Position numbers and translations under genes: made by a program. The notes below the pieces were generated by a model. That model did no database searches. It was not told the DNA's origin and was given only the letters and a program-made list of their open reading frames with translations. 64,000 bases of DNA from Allobosea sp. BK604 (GTDB lineage Bacteria > Pseudomonadota > Alphaproteobacteria > Rhizobiales > Beijerinckiaceae). The stretch is taken from positions 461,061-525,060 of the forward strand of contig NZ_SLZF01000006.1 in the NCBI RefSeq assembly GCF_004341515.1. Reading direction: 5' to 3'. Positions within the stretch are counted from its first letter, which is position 1, and each line of letters opens with the position of its first letter. This document shows positions 7,786-15,450 of the stretch, one piece after another.

Positions 7786-8667
7786 TCAATTCTCCCGCTT
7801 CAGCGCGCTCTCGTGCCAGCGGCGAAGCAGCAGATGCGAGATCCAGCTCGTCGCCAGGAAGATCGCGATGCCCGAGAGCGAGATCATCAGCAGCGCAGCG
7901 AAGACGCGCGGGATCTTGAGCTGGTAACCCGCCTCCAGGATGCGGTAGGCGAGCCCGGACTCGGTGCCGCCGGTGCCAGCGACGAATTCGGCCACTACAG
8001 CGCCGATCAGCGCGAGGCCGCCCGAAATCTTCAGGCCGGCGAGGAAATAGGGCAGCGCCGCCGGCAGCTTGAGATAGCGCATCGTCTGCCAGCGCGTCGC
8101 GCCGTAAAGCTGGAAGAAATTGATCAGGTTGTGATCGGCCGAGTTCAGCCCGAGGATCGTGTTCGACAGGATCGGGAAGAAGGCGACGATCCAGGCGCAG
8201 ATCAGCAGCGAGAGATTGATGTCGCCGGCCCAGATAATGATCAGCGGCGCGATCGCGACGATCGGCGTCACCTGCAGGATGACCGCATAGGGCAGGAGCG
8301 ACATCTCCAGCCATTTCGACTGGGTGAAGAGCACGGCGAGCGCGACGCCGACGACGACGGCGGCCGTCAGCGCCATGAAGGTGATGCGCAAGGTGATCAG
8401 CAGCGAGCCGGAGAGCGTGCCCCAGTCGGCGATCAGCGTCTGGCCGATCAGCAGCGGGCCGGGCAGGATATAGGGCGGAATCCCTTTCCAGCGGACGACG
8501 AACTCCCAGAGCGCCAGCGCCAACGCCCCGATGGCGAGCGGGGCCAGAATGCGCGGCCAGGCGCTTGCCGGCAGGCCGAGGATGCGCTGCTCGGTCAGGA
8601 AGACCGGGCGGGCCTCGGCGTCGGTTCCGTCATGGGCGGGATGCGCGGTGTCGAGCGAGGAGCTCAT
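7786..8667 (-). CDS. ABC transporter permease (TauC/SsuC/ThiX type)
   Basis: This 293-residue inner-membrane protein has about six predicted membrane segments and a BPD_transp_1 domain. The cytoplasmic coupling region GATRWQTMRYLKLPAALPYF corresponds to the EAA loop that contacts the ATPase. A stretch of about 30 polar residues precedes the first helix. The start ATG at 8667 overlaps the ATPase stop by four bases (ATGA), so translation is probably coupled. Together with the ATPase and the NMT1-type binding protein it forms a complete nitrate/sulfonate/pyrimidine-type importer. The substrate cannot be read from the permease. Confidence 0.9.
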   Translation of the reverse strand: MSSSLDTAHPAHDGTDAEARPVFLTEQRILGLPASAWPRILAPLAIGALALALWEFVVRWKGIPPYILPGPLLIGQTLIADWGTLSGSLLITLRITFMALTAAVVVGVALAVLFTQSKWLEMSLLPYAVILQVTPIVAIAPLIIIWAGDINLSLLICAWIVAFFPILSNTILGLNSADHNLINFFQLYGATRWQTMRYLKLPAALPYFLAGLKISGGLALIGAVVAEFVAGTGGTESGLAYRILEAGYQLKIPRVFAALLMISLSGIAIFLATSWISHLLLRRWHESALKREN

Positions 8668-9512
8668 GAGCCGATCGCCTCCTTGAGCTTGCCGGAGACG
8701 ACACGGCAGAGATGGGCGTAATCCGAGGAGGTGCGGAACAGCTCGTCGCGCGGATAGGGCGCCTCGACGTCGAGATCCGCCATCACGCGGCCGGGCCGGG
8801 CCGCCATCACCACGATGCGCTTGGAGAGATAGACCGACTCGAAGACGGAATGGGTGACGAAGACGGCGGTGAACTTTGTCTTCCACCAGAGCTCGAGCAG
8901 GTCGTCGTTGAGGCGGTGGCGGGTGATCTCGTCGAGGGCGGCGAAGGGCTCGTCCATCAGCAGGATCTTCGGCCGCATCACCAGCGCACGCGCGATCGAG
9001 ACGCGCATCTTCATGCCGCCGGACAGCTCGCGCGGATAGGATTTCTCGAAGCCCTTGAGCCCGACAAGCTCGAGCATCTCGGCGCTGCGCGCTTCCGCCT
9101 CGCGCTTGGGCACGTGCTTCAGGATGAGCGGCATCATCACGTTGGCCAGGGCGTTCGCCCAGGGCATCAGCGTCGGGTCCTGGAAGACGAAGCCGAGATC
9201 GCGCTCGGGCTTGCCGGCGGCGTCATGACTCGTGGTCGGCCACTCGATCGTGCCGGTCGAGGGCGCGCCCAGGCCGGCGATCATGCGCAGCAATGTCGAC
9301 TTGCCGCAGCCGGAGGGGCCGAGCAGGCTGATGAACTGGCCGGTGCCGAGGTCGAGATTGACGTCGCGCACGGCAATGGTGCCGTTGGCGAACTGCTTGG
9401 AGACATGGCGGATGGAGACAAGCGGCTTGCCGCCTCCAGCCCGCTCCTCATGGGGTCTGCTCAGATAGGCCGTGTCCAAAGCCTGATGATCCGTTCTCGT
9501 CTTCAGCCGCAA
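8664..9512 (-). CDS. ABC transporter ATP-binding protein (TauB/SsuB type)
   Basis: A 282-residue ATPase with Walker A GPSGCGKS, Q-loop FVFQDPTLMPW, signature LSGGMKMRVSIARAL and Walker B ILLMDEPFAALDE, typical of the NitT/TauT importer family. The longest frame starts with TTG at 9512, about 30 residues before the conserved VSIRHVSKQF. A start a little further in cannot be excluded. It overlaps the permease gene by four bases. The gap to the binding-protein gene upstream holds a palindromic repeat. Confidence 0.88.
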   Translation of the reverse strand: MRLKTRTDHQALDTAYLSRPHEERAGGGKPLVSIRHVSKQFANGTIAVRDVNLDLGTGQFISLLGPSGCGKSTLLRMIAGLGAPSTGTIEWPTTSHDAAGKPERDLGFVFQDPTLMPWANALANVMMPLILKHVPKREAEARSAEMLELVGLKGFEKSYPRELSGGMKMRVSIARALVMRPKILLMDEPFAALDEITRHRLNDDLLELWWKTKFTAVFVTHSVFESVYLSKRIVVMAARPGRVMADLDVEAPYPRDELFRTSSDYAHLCRVVSGKLKEAIGS

Positions 9513-9521
9513 CGGTAGACG

Positions 9522-9615
9522 TCATCCCGGCCGAAGCGCCGGGATCCATCGTAACGTGCGGCGTCCTACGATGGACCCCGGAGCGGCGCGGCTTCGCCGC
9601 TTGTCCGGGATGACG
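9522..9615. repeat. Palindromic repeat between binding-protein and ATPase genes
   Basis: GTCATCCCGG and GCGCCGGGATCCATCGTA on the left are complementary to TACGATGGACCCCGG and TGTCCGGGATGAC on the right, giving a long imperfect hairpin. An inner hairpin, GCGGCGCGGCTTCGCCGC, sits within it. It lies just after the stop of the binding-protein gene inside the transporter operon. Confidence 0.75.
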
Positions 9616-9626
9616 GCGGGTCGGCC

Positions 9627-10658
9627 TTAAGCCTTGCCGACGCCCTTGTTGATGAATTCGAGGCTATAGGCCTTCTTGATGTCGATGCCAGCCGGGAAAA
9701 CGCCTGCCTCGGTCATCTGCTTGTAGAATTCGTTCCAGCGCGCGTCGGTCATGGCGCCGATGCCGAGCGTCAGCGCATCGCCGGAGAGCACGATGCCCTT
9801 CTCGTTCATGACCTTGTGGGCGTAGTCGAGCTTGGCCTGATCCATGTCCGGATTGTCCTTGAGGATCAGCTTGTTGGCCGCCTCGATCGCCGGGCCGCCC
9901 TTCATGTATTCGGCCCAGCCCTCGAGCGTCGCGGTGACGAAGCGCTGCACCACGTCCTTCTTCTCGGCGACCATCTTCTGGGAGATGTTGATCGTGGTGT
10001 TGTAGTTGGCGAAGCCGGCATCGGCGAGGAGATGCACGACCGGGTTCACGCCGGCCTGCTGGATCGCGAAGGGCTCGGAGGAGAGGAAGCCCTGCTGCGA
10101 GATGTTCTTGTCGGCCAGGAACGGCGCCATGTTGAAGGTGTAGGGCCGGATCTGCTCGTCGGTGAAGCCGAACTTGGCCTTGAGGAAGGGCCAGTAGCTG
10201 GTGCGGCCGCCGGCGCCGACCAGGATCGGCTTGCCCTTCAGCGCCGGGAGCGAGTCGTTGCCGACGCCCGGATGCGAGATCAGGACCTGCGGGTCCTTCT
10301 GGAAGATCGAGGCGATGCAGAGGAAGGGCAGGCCTTCCTGGGCGTAGCGGATGGCCTCGAAGGAGTTCGACATGACCATGTCGACGCGGCCGCCGAGCAG
10401 GAGCTGGGACGGGTTCTGCTGCGGACCGCCCATGCGGATATCGGCGTCGATGCCGTGCTTCTTGTAGATGCCGTTGGCGACCGCGAGATAGAAGCCGCCA
10501 TGCTCGGCCTGGGCGCGCCAGTTGGTCTGGTAGCTGACCTTGTCGAGCGTCTGCGCGCTCACGCGAGCGCCGGGAACGGTGATGAGGGCCGAGGCGGCCG
10601 AGCCGCCGATCAGGCCGAGCGCGGCACGACGGCTCACGCGATATTTCATCGACGACAT
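9627..10658 (-). CDS. NMT1/THI5-like periplasmic substrate-binding protein
   Basis: The 343-residue protein begins with a twin-arginine-like export signal (SRRAALGLIGGSAASALITV, cut near VSAQ) and continues with the NMT1/THI5 fold: VSYQTNWRAQAEHGGFYLAV, then GGRVDMVMSNSFEAIRYAQE. Proteins of this fold bind thiamine-precursor pyrimidines, sulfonates, nitrilotriacetate-like or aromatic ligands. The ATG at 10658 has an AGGGAGA ribosome site eight bases upstream; a second in-frame ATG follows at 10649. It opens the importer operon and diverges from the second FAD oxidase across 295 bases, which suggests a shared control region. Confidence 0.88.
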   Translation of the reverse strand: MSSMKYRVSRRAALGLIGGSAASALITVPGARVSAQTLDKVSYQTNWRAQAEHGGFYLAVANGIYKKHGIDADIRMGGPQQNPSQLLLGGRVDMVMSNSFEAIRYAQEGLPFLCIASIFQKDPQVLISHPGVGNDSLPALKGKPILVGAGGRTSYWPFLKAKFGFTDEQIRPYTFNMAPFLADKNISQQGFLSSEPFAIQQAGVNPVVHLLADAGFANYNTTINISQKMVAEKKDVVQRFVTATLEGWAEYMKGGPAIEAANKLILKDNPDMDQAKLDYAHKVMNEKGIVLSGDALTLGIGAMTDARWNEFYKQMTEAGVFPAGIDIKKAYSLEFINKGVGKA

Positions 10659-10953
10659 GGACGAGATCTCCCTGGGACGGCGCTGGCCGGCGGCATCCGG
10701 CGCCGCGCGTTGCCCACCTGCGAGCAACATATATGCCATGCGGGGCGAAGTCGTGGAAATGCCGCGCAACCCGTTTACGCACAGGGATCAGGCAATTGCC
10801 TCAATTGCAGGCAGATGCCTCGACGGCGGGCAATCCCCTGTGATCTTGCCGCGGCGCTTGGGCTTTGACGCTTCGGGGCGCTATGCAGTTCGAACGCTTC
10901 CGCATCCGGCGCGTCCGGATATGCTGCAGCCGACGAAAAGATCTGGAAAACGC

Positions 10954-12345
10954 ATGACCCGCCCTGCCCTCGCCGCCTTGCGCGCCGAACTCGCCGACCT
11001 GACCATCTATGACGACGCGGCGTCGCTCAGGATGCATAGCCGCGACTTCTTCTGGTTCTCGCCGGTGCTGAAGCCCGATCTCGAGGGCAAGCAGGCGGAG
11101 CTGATCATCCTGCCCAAGACCAAGGACGAGGTCCGGCGCGTCGCGTCCGCCTGCGCGCGCCATCGCGTGCCGCTGACCGTGCGCGGCGGCGGCACCGGCA
11201 ATTACGGCCAGGCCGTGCCGCTGGAGGGCGGCGTGGTGCTCAACCTGACGCGGCTCAACCGCGTGGTCTCGACCACGCTGGGAGCGGGTCGGTTCGAGGC
11301 CGGCGCCAATCTGCTCGACATCGACAAGGCGCTCTGGCCCCTCGGCCAGGAGTTGCGCATGCACCCCTCGACGCGGGCGCAGGCGACGATCGGCGGCTTC
11401 GTCGCCGGCGGCGCGGCAGGCGCGGGCTCCTGCACCTGGGGCCAGATCGACAATCTCGGCGCCGTCATCGCGCTGGAGGTGATGACCGTCGAGCCCGAGC
11501 CACGGCTGATCGAGCTGCGCGGCAAGGAGATCCTCAAGGTGATGCACGCCTATGGCGTCAACGGCATCATCACCGAGGTCGAGGTGCCTCTGGCCCCGGC
11601 CCATGCCTGGGCCGAGCGGATCGCGACCTTCGATACGCTCAAGCAGGCGGCCGCCTTCGGCCAGGCCTTCACCGAATGCGACGGCATCGCCAAGAAGCTG
11701 GTCAGCATCCATGACCCGCGCATCGCGCCCTATCTGCGCCGGCTCGGCCCCTATCTCGGCGAGAACAAGGCCTTCGCCATCCTGATGGTCTCGGAGCCGC
11801 AGGGCGACGAAATCGACCGGCTGATCGCCGAGATGGGCGGCAGCGTCACCTTCTCGCGCGGCGCCGAGGCCGCTCGGCTCGCGGCCTTCGGCGAGCATCG
11901 CGAGAAGGGCGCCCCCGGCCCGCTCTACGAATACACCTGGAACCACACGACCCTGCATGCGCTGAAGGTCGATCCGACCATCACCTATCTGCAGCTGCGC
12001 TTCCCACCTGTCCGGAATCTCGAACTTCTCGACTGGGCCGAGCGCGAGTTCAATGACGATGTGCTGTTCCACATCGAGTTCCAGCGCCGGCAGGGCAAGG
12101 TCTACCATTCCAGCCTGCCGCTGGTGCGCTACAGCACGGCCGAGCGGCTGCAGGAGATCATGGCCAAGGCCGAGGAAGCCGGCATCCAGGCCTCGAACCC
12201 GCATACCTGGGTGCTGAACAATGCCGGCTGGAAGCGCACCGACGCGCCGCAGCCGGAGTTCAAGCGCCTCGCCGATCCGCTCGGCCTGATGAATCCCGGC
12301 AAGCTGCTGAACTGGCAGGCCGAGGCCGCGGAAGCGGCGGAATAG
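10954..12345 (+). CDS. FAD-linked oxidase / FAD-binding oxidoreductase (paralogue 2)
   Basis: A 463-residue paralogue of the oxidase at 6234-7607, with the same order of motifs: SRDFFWFSPVL, TGNYGQAVPLEGG, HPSTRAQATIGGFVAGGAAG and YEYTWNHTTL. FAD should bind in the N-terminal half. I chose the ATG at 10954 (MTRPALAALRAEL), preceded by GGAAA; an alternative in-frame ATG lies at 10921. It diverges from the binding-protein gene, so the importer is bracketed by two related oxidases. This suggests the imported compound, or two related ones, is oxidised by them. It is followed 25 bases later by an NAD(P)-binding protein on the same strand. Confidence 0.85.
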   Translation: MTRPALAALRAELADLTIYDDAASLRMHSRDFFWFSPVLKPDLEGKQAELIILPKTKDEVRRVASACARHRVPLTVRGGGTGNYGQAVPLEGGVVLNLTRLNRVVSTTLGAGRFEAGANLLDIDKALWPLGQELRMHPSTRAQATIGGFVAGGAAGAGSCTWGQIDNLGAVIALEVMTVEPEPRLIELRGKEILKVMHAYGVNGIITEVEVPLAPAHAWAERIATFDTLKQAAAFGQAFTECDGIAKKLVSIHDPRIAPYLRRLGPYLGENKAFAILMVSEPQGDEIDRLIAEMGGSVTFSRGAEAARLAAFGEHREKGAPGPLYEYTWNHTTLHALKVDPTITYLQLRFPPVRNLELLDWAEREFNDDVLFHIEFQRRQGKVYHSSLPLVRYSTAERLQEIMAKAEEAGIQASNPHTWVLNNAGWKRTDAPQPEFKRLADPLGLMNPGKLLNWQAEAAEAAE

Positions 12346-12370
12346 CAGCTCCTCCGCGGAGGACACGCCG

Positions 12371-13030
12371 ATGAGGGTCCTGATCTTCGGTGCGACCGGC
12401 ATGGTCGGGCAAGGCGCCTTGCGCGAGTGCCTGCTCGATGATGGCGTGAGCGAGGTCGTCACGCTCGGCCGTTCGGCCACCGGGCAGCGCCACCCGAAGC
12501 TGCGCGAGATCGTCCATGCCGATCTGCTGGACTACAGCACGATCGAGGGAGAACTCGCCGGCTTCGATGCCTGCTTCTTCTGCCTCGGCGTCGCTTCGGC
12601 GGGGATGAGCGAGGCGGATTACAGCGGCATCACCTATGACATCCCGCTCGCGGCAGCGCAGGCGCTGCTGCCGCTCAATCCTGGCATGACGTTCGTCCAC
12701 GTATCCGGCGCCAGCGCCGATAGCAGCGAGCAGGGCCGCGTCATGTGGGCGAGGGTCAAGGGCAGGACGGAGAACGCGCTGCTGCGCCTGCCCTTCAGGG
12801 CGGTCTATGTCATGCGACCCGGCGCGATCCGGCCTCTGCATGGCATCAAGTCACGGACCATGGCCTACCGAGTGCTCTATGGCGCGCTGGCGCCGATCCT
12901 CCCGGCGCTGCAACAATGGCTGCCGCGCTGGGTGACCTCGACCGAGCAGATCGGCAAGGCGATGCTGGCGCTGGTCCGCAAGGGCTGGCCGAAACGCATC
13001 GTCGAATGCGACGACATCAACCGACTCTAG
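12371..13030 (+). CDS. NAD(P)-binding Rossmann-fold protein (atypical short-chain reductase/epimerase)
   Basis: This 219-residue protein starts with the dinucleotide-binding motif GATGMVGQGALREC (about 7-20), as in NmrA/HTATIP2-like atypical short-chain dehydrogenases. It lacks a clear YxxxK catalytic pair, so it may be a binding or redox-sensing protein rather than a classical dehydrogenase. A GGAGGA ribosome site lies upstream. It follows the second FAD oxidase by 25 bases and may share its transcript, but nothing ties it to the same pathway. Repeats follow immediately after the stop. Confidence 0.75.
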   Translation: MRVLIFGATGMVGQGALRECLLDDGVSEVVTLGRSATGQRHPKLREIVHADLLDYSTIEGELAGFDACFFCLGVASAGMSEADYSGITYDIPLAAAQALLPLNPGMTFVHVSGASADSSEQGRVMWARVKGRTENALLRLPFRAVYVMRPGAIRPLHGIKSRTMAYRVLYGALAPILPALQQWLPRWVTSTEQIGKAMLALVRKGWPKRIVECDDINRL

Positions 13031-13035
13031 CGCAT

Positions 13036-13195
13036 CTCCGCGTTCTCCGAATCGCGAAAATTCTCTATCTCTTTGTATTGACGCATTTTCTTCACGCGAA
13101 CCGGTCTCCACTTCGCTCGAAAATGCTCTAAGTTTCTGTTTTATCGCATTTTCTTGACGCGAACCGGTCTCCACTTCGCTCGGAAATGCTCTAGA
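13036..13195. repeat. Two tandem copies of a dispersed repeat (ACGCGAACCGGT family)
   Basis: The core CGCATTTTCTTCACGCGAAC with CGGTCTCCACTTCGCTCG (from 13082) recurs with small changes 63 bases later (from 13145). The same core is found at 17270-17371, inverted at 18158-18207, and at 55482-55580. All copies lie between genes. Confidence 0.85.
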
Positions 13196-13239
13196 GCCCC
13201 TGGGGCACTGCGACCACGACGACAACAAGGACTGATGAT

Positions 13240-14040
13240 ATGACCGCGCGTTTCTGGGGCGATCTCAAGACCACCGAATTCGAGGGCCTCTCGGCCGAGA
13301 AGACCGTCGCGGTGCTGCCGCTGGCGGCGATCGAGCAGCACGGCCCGCATCTGCCCGTCTCGGTCGACACCACCATCATGAACGCTATGCTCGGCCTGGC
13401 GATGCCGCTGGTGCCGGCCGATCTCGACGTGCTGGTGCTGCCGACGCTCGCGATCTGCAAATCGAACGAGCACCTGCACTCGCCGGGCACGCTGACGCTC
13501 TCCTGGGAAAGCGCGACGCAGAGCTGGATCGAGATCGGCGAGAGCGTGCTGCGCGCCGGCCTGCGCAAGCTCGTCATCATCACCTCGCATGGCGGCAATA
13601 TCGACCCGATGAAGGTGGTCTCGCGTGAATTGCGCGTCCGCCACGGCATGCTGGCGGTGACCACGGCCTGGCGCGCCTTCGGTCTGCCGCAGGGCCTGTT
13701 CGCCGATCTCGACGCCAATCATGGCATCCATGCCGGCGATATCGAGACCTCGCTGATGCTGCATTTCCGGCCGGATCTCGTCGACATGAGCAAGGCCGGG
13801 CGCTTCGAGCCGTCGACAGTCGCGATGGCCGCCGAGGGCTACAAGTGGCTGCGGCCGACCGGGCTGCACGCCCATGCCTGGATGGCGCAGGATGTCCATT
13901 CCTCGGGCGCCGCCGGCGATGCCAGCCTCGCCACCGCCGAAAAGGGCAAGGCGACGGCGGCCTTCCAGGCCAAGGGTTTTGCCGAGCTGCTGGCGGATGT
14001 GGCGAAGTTTCCGCTGGCGAAACTGCACAAGGCGGGCTGA
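13240..14040 (+). CDS. Creatininase family protein (metal-dependent amidohydrolase)
   Basis: A 266-residue protein of the creatininase/MftE fold. Likely metal ligands are visible in order: Glu in LAAIEQHGPHLP, Asp in VSVDTTI, His in ITSHGGN and Glu in HAGDIETS. Family members hydrolyse cyclic amides such as creatinine, deformylate intermediates or cleave peptides in cofactor synthesis, so the substrate is open. No mycofactocin or creatine genes are nearby. The ATG at 13240 follows a repeat-rich gap, and the next gene is on the other strand, so it is probably transcribed alone. Confidence 0.88.
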   Translation: MTARFWGDLKTTEFEGLSAEKTVAVLPLAAIEQHGPHLPVSVDTTIMNAMLGLAMPLVPADLDVLVLPTLAICKSNEHLHSPGTLTLSWESATQSWIEIGESVLRAGLRKLVIITSHGGNIDPMKVVSRELRVRHGMLAVTTAWRAFGLPQGLFADLDANHGIHAGDIETSLMLHFRPDLVDMSKAGRFEPSTVAMAAEGYKWLRPTGLHAHAWMAQDVHSSGAAGDASLATAEKGKATAAFQAKGFAELLADVAKFPLAKLHKAG

Positions 14041-14160
14041 CGAGAGCAACTCCCGGTCTTGCCTTTGGCAAGCCCGGGTACAGGCTGACGCGAAGGCGCA
14101 TGCCGGCGTTTCACCCGGTCCTCCTGGATTGCTTCGTCGCTGCGCTCCTCGCAATGACGG
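14041..14160. repeat. Palindromic intergenic repeats downstream of the creatininase gene
   Basis: CCCGGTCTTGCC and GGCAAGCCCGGGTAC (14052-14081) form a hairpin also seen near 52149-52181. Bases 14123-14158 match the right arm of the GAAGCAATCC family. The segment separates two convergent genes. Confidence 0.65.
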
Positions 14161-14182
14161 CTCCGGGGGCTCGATACGGCGC

Positions 14183-14644
14183 TCAATCCGGATCGAGCAG
14201 GCGCGGCCCCGGCCCCTGCTCGCCGAGCTGATCCCAGGGATTGTGCAGCGGGCAGCTCGTCACCGAGAGGCAGCCGCAGCCGATGCAGTCCTCCATATGG
14301 TCGCGCAGGCGCGTCAGCCGGTCGATGCGCCGCTCCAGCTCGGCCTTCCATGAGGCCGAGAGCTTGCGCCAATCGGCGACGGTCGGCGTGCGCTCGGCCG
14401 GCAACGCCTTGAAGGCCTCGCGGATCGTCTTCAGCGGGATGCCGGTGCGCTGCGCCACCTTGATAATCGCGACACGCCTGAGCACCTCGCGCGGATAGCG
14501 CCGCTGGTTGCCGGCGCTTCGGCCGGCACGGATCAATCCCTTCGCCTCGTAGAAATGAATCGCCGAGACGGCGAGGCCGCTGCGCCGCGCGACTTCGCCG
14601 ACACTCAACTCTCCGCCCAGGCCCGCTCGAACCGTCTCGCTCAC
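14183..14644 (-). CDS. soxR: Redox-sensitive transcriptional activator SoxR
   Basis: A 153-residue MerR-family regulator. The N-terminal winged helix (about 12-50, with LSVGEVARRSGLAVSAIHFY) is followed by the dimerisation helix. The [2Fe-2S] cluster motif C120-x2-C123-x-C125-x5-C131 has exactly the SoxR spacing. SoxR is activated by oxidation of this cluster by redox-cycling compounds. The start is GTG at 14644, directly beside a 19-base-spacer promoter for the divergent FMN reductase. There is no soxS gene, as expected outside enterics, where SoxR controls its targets directly. Confidence 0.95.
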   Translation of the reverse strand: MSETVRAGLGGELSVGEVARRSGLAVSAIHFYEAKGLIRAGRSAGNQRRYPREVLRRVAIIKVAQRTGIPLKTIREAFKALPAERTPTVADWRKLSASWKAELERRIDRLTRLRDHMEDCIGCGCLSVTSCPLHNPWDQLGEQGPGPRLLDPD

Positions 14645-14649
14645 TGCCC

Positions 14650-14680
14650 TTGACCTTAACTATGGTTGAGGTTCTATACA
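14650..14680 (+). promoter_or_regulatory. SoxR-dependent promoter and operator
   Basis: A -35 TTGACC (14650-14655) and a -10 TATACA (14675-14680) are separated by 19 bases, the over-long spacer typical of MerR/SoxR promoters. The spacer overlaps the imperfect palindrome CCTTAACTATGGTTGAGG (14654-14671). This matches the 7-4-7 layout of the classical SoxR box CCTCAAG-TTAA-CTTGAGG. Confidence 0.88.
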
Positions 14681-14718
14681 GCCTGCTCCCGATTTGGCCA
14701 AATGGCAGGAGCGCCTTC

Positions 14719-15309
14719 ATGCATCGCAAGCTCGACCCCAGGATCAACCTCGCCGTGATCTATGGCAGCACGCGCGAAGGCCGGCTCTGCGAGACGATCG
14801 CGGCCTGGACAATCGCGCAGATCGAGGGCGATGGGCCGTTCGCCGTCGATGCGATCGACCCGGCAGAGCTCGGCTCGCCGACGCGGCATCCGCCGCGCGA
14901 CGACGCCGCCCTGCTCGCGCTCAAGGAGCGTATCGCCCTGGCCGACGGCTTCATCGTAGTGACGCCGGAATATAATCGCGGCTATCCGGCGCCGCTGAAG
15001 CTGCTGATCGACTCGGTCGGCAGGGAATGGCGCGGCAAGCCCGTGGCCTTCGTCTCCTATGGCGGCATTTCGGGCGGCCTGCGCGCCGTCGAGCAGCTGC
15101 GGCTGGTCTTTGCCGAACTCCATGCCGCGACGATCCGCGACGGCGTCGCCTTCACCAATGCCTGGGATCAGTTCGACGCGTCCGGCCAGCTCGTCGACGC
15201 CGACCGGGCCGAGCGGGCCATGGCGACGATGCTGGCGCAGCTGCACTGGTGGGCGAGCGCACTGCGCAATGCACGCGACAGCGTGCCATACGGACAATTC
15301 GCCGCGTAA
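14719..15309 (+). CDS. NADPH-dependent FMN reductase (flavodoxin-like)
   Basis: The 196-residue protein has the FMN_red flavodoxin fold: phosphate-binding loop GSTREGRLCE near the N-terminus, TPEYNRGYPAPLKLLIDS in the middle and VSYGGISGG later. Such enzymes reduce FMN or quinones with NAD(P)H and often protect against redox-cycling compounds. The ATG at 14719 has an AGGAG site; upstream in-frame codons fall inside the SoxR promoter. The promoter position makes it the probable direct SoxR target. A terminator-like hairpin follows at 15336. Confidence 0.9.
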   Translation: MHRKLDPRINLAVIYGSTREGRLCETIAAWTIAQIEGDGPFAVDAIDPAELGSPTRHPPRDDAALLALKERIALADGFIVVTPEYNRGYPAPLKLLIDSVGREWRGKPVAFVSYGGISGGLRAVEQLRLVFAELHAATIRDGVAFTNAWDQFDASGQLVDADRAERAMATMLAQLHWWASALRNARDSVPYGQFAA

Positions 15310-15335
15310 TTCCAGCTATTTAGCTCGGATATCGG

Positions 15336-15358
15336 AGGGGTCATCAAATGGCCCCTTT
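15336..15358 (+). terminator. Probable rho-independent terminator after the FMN reductase
   Basis: AGGGGTCAT (15336-15344) pairs with ATGGCCCCT (15348-15356) through one G-T pair, with loop CAA and a short T run. Confidence 0.55.
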
Positions 15359-15450
15359 CGCATGATTATTTATAAGACGGCTAATGAAATTCGGCCTAAG
15401 ATCGCCGCTTTCGCAGCCCCCTCCCCCAAGCCCGGAGTCTCCCCAGCGGA

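Noticed and set aside
13036..13195. Possible CRISPR-like tandem repeats
   Set aside because: Only two copies with a 63-base period, diverged from each other, and the same unit is dispersed elsewhere. No cas genes.
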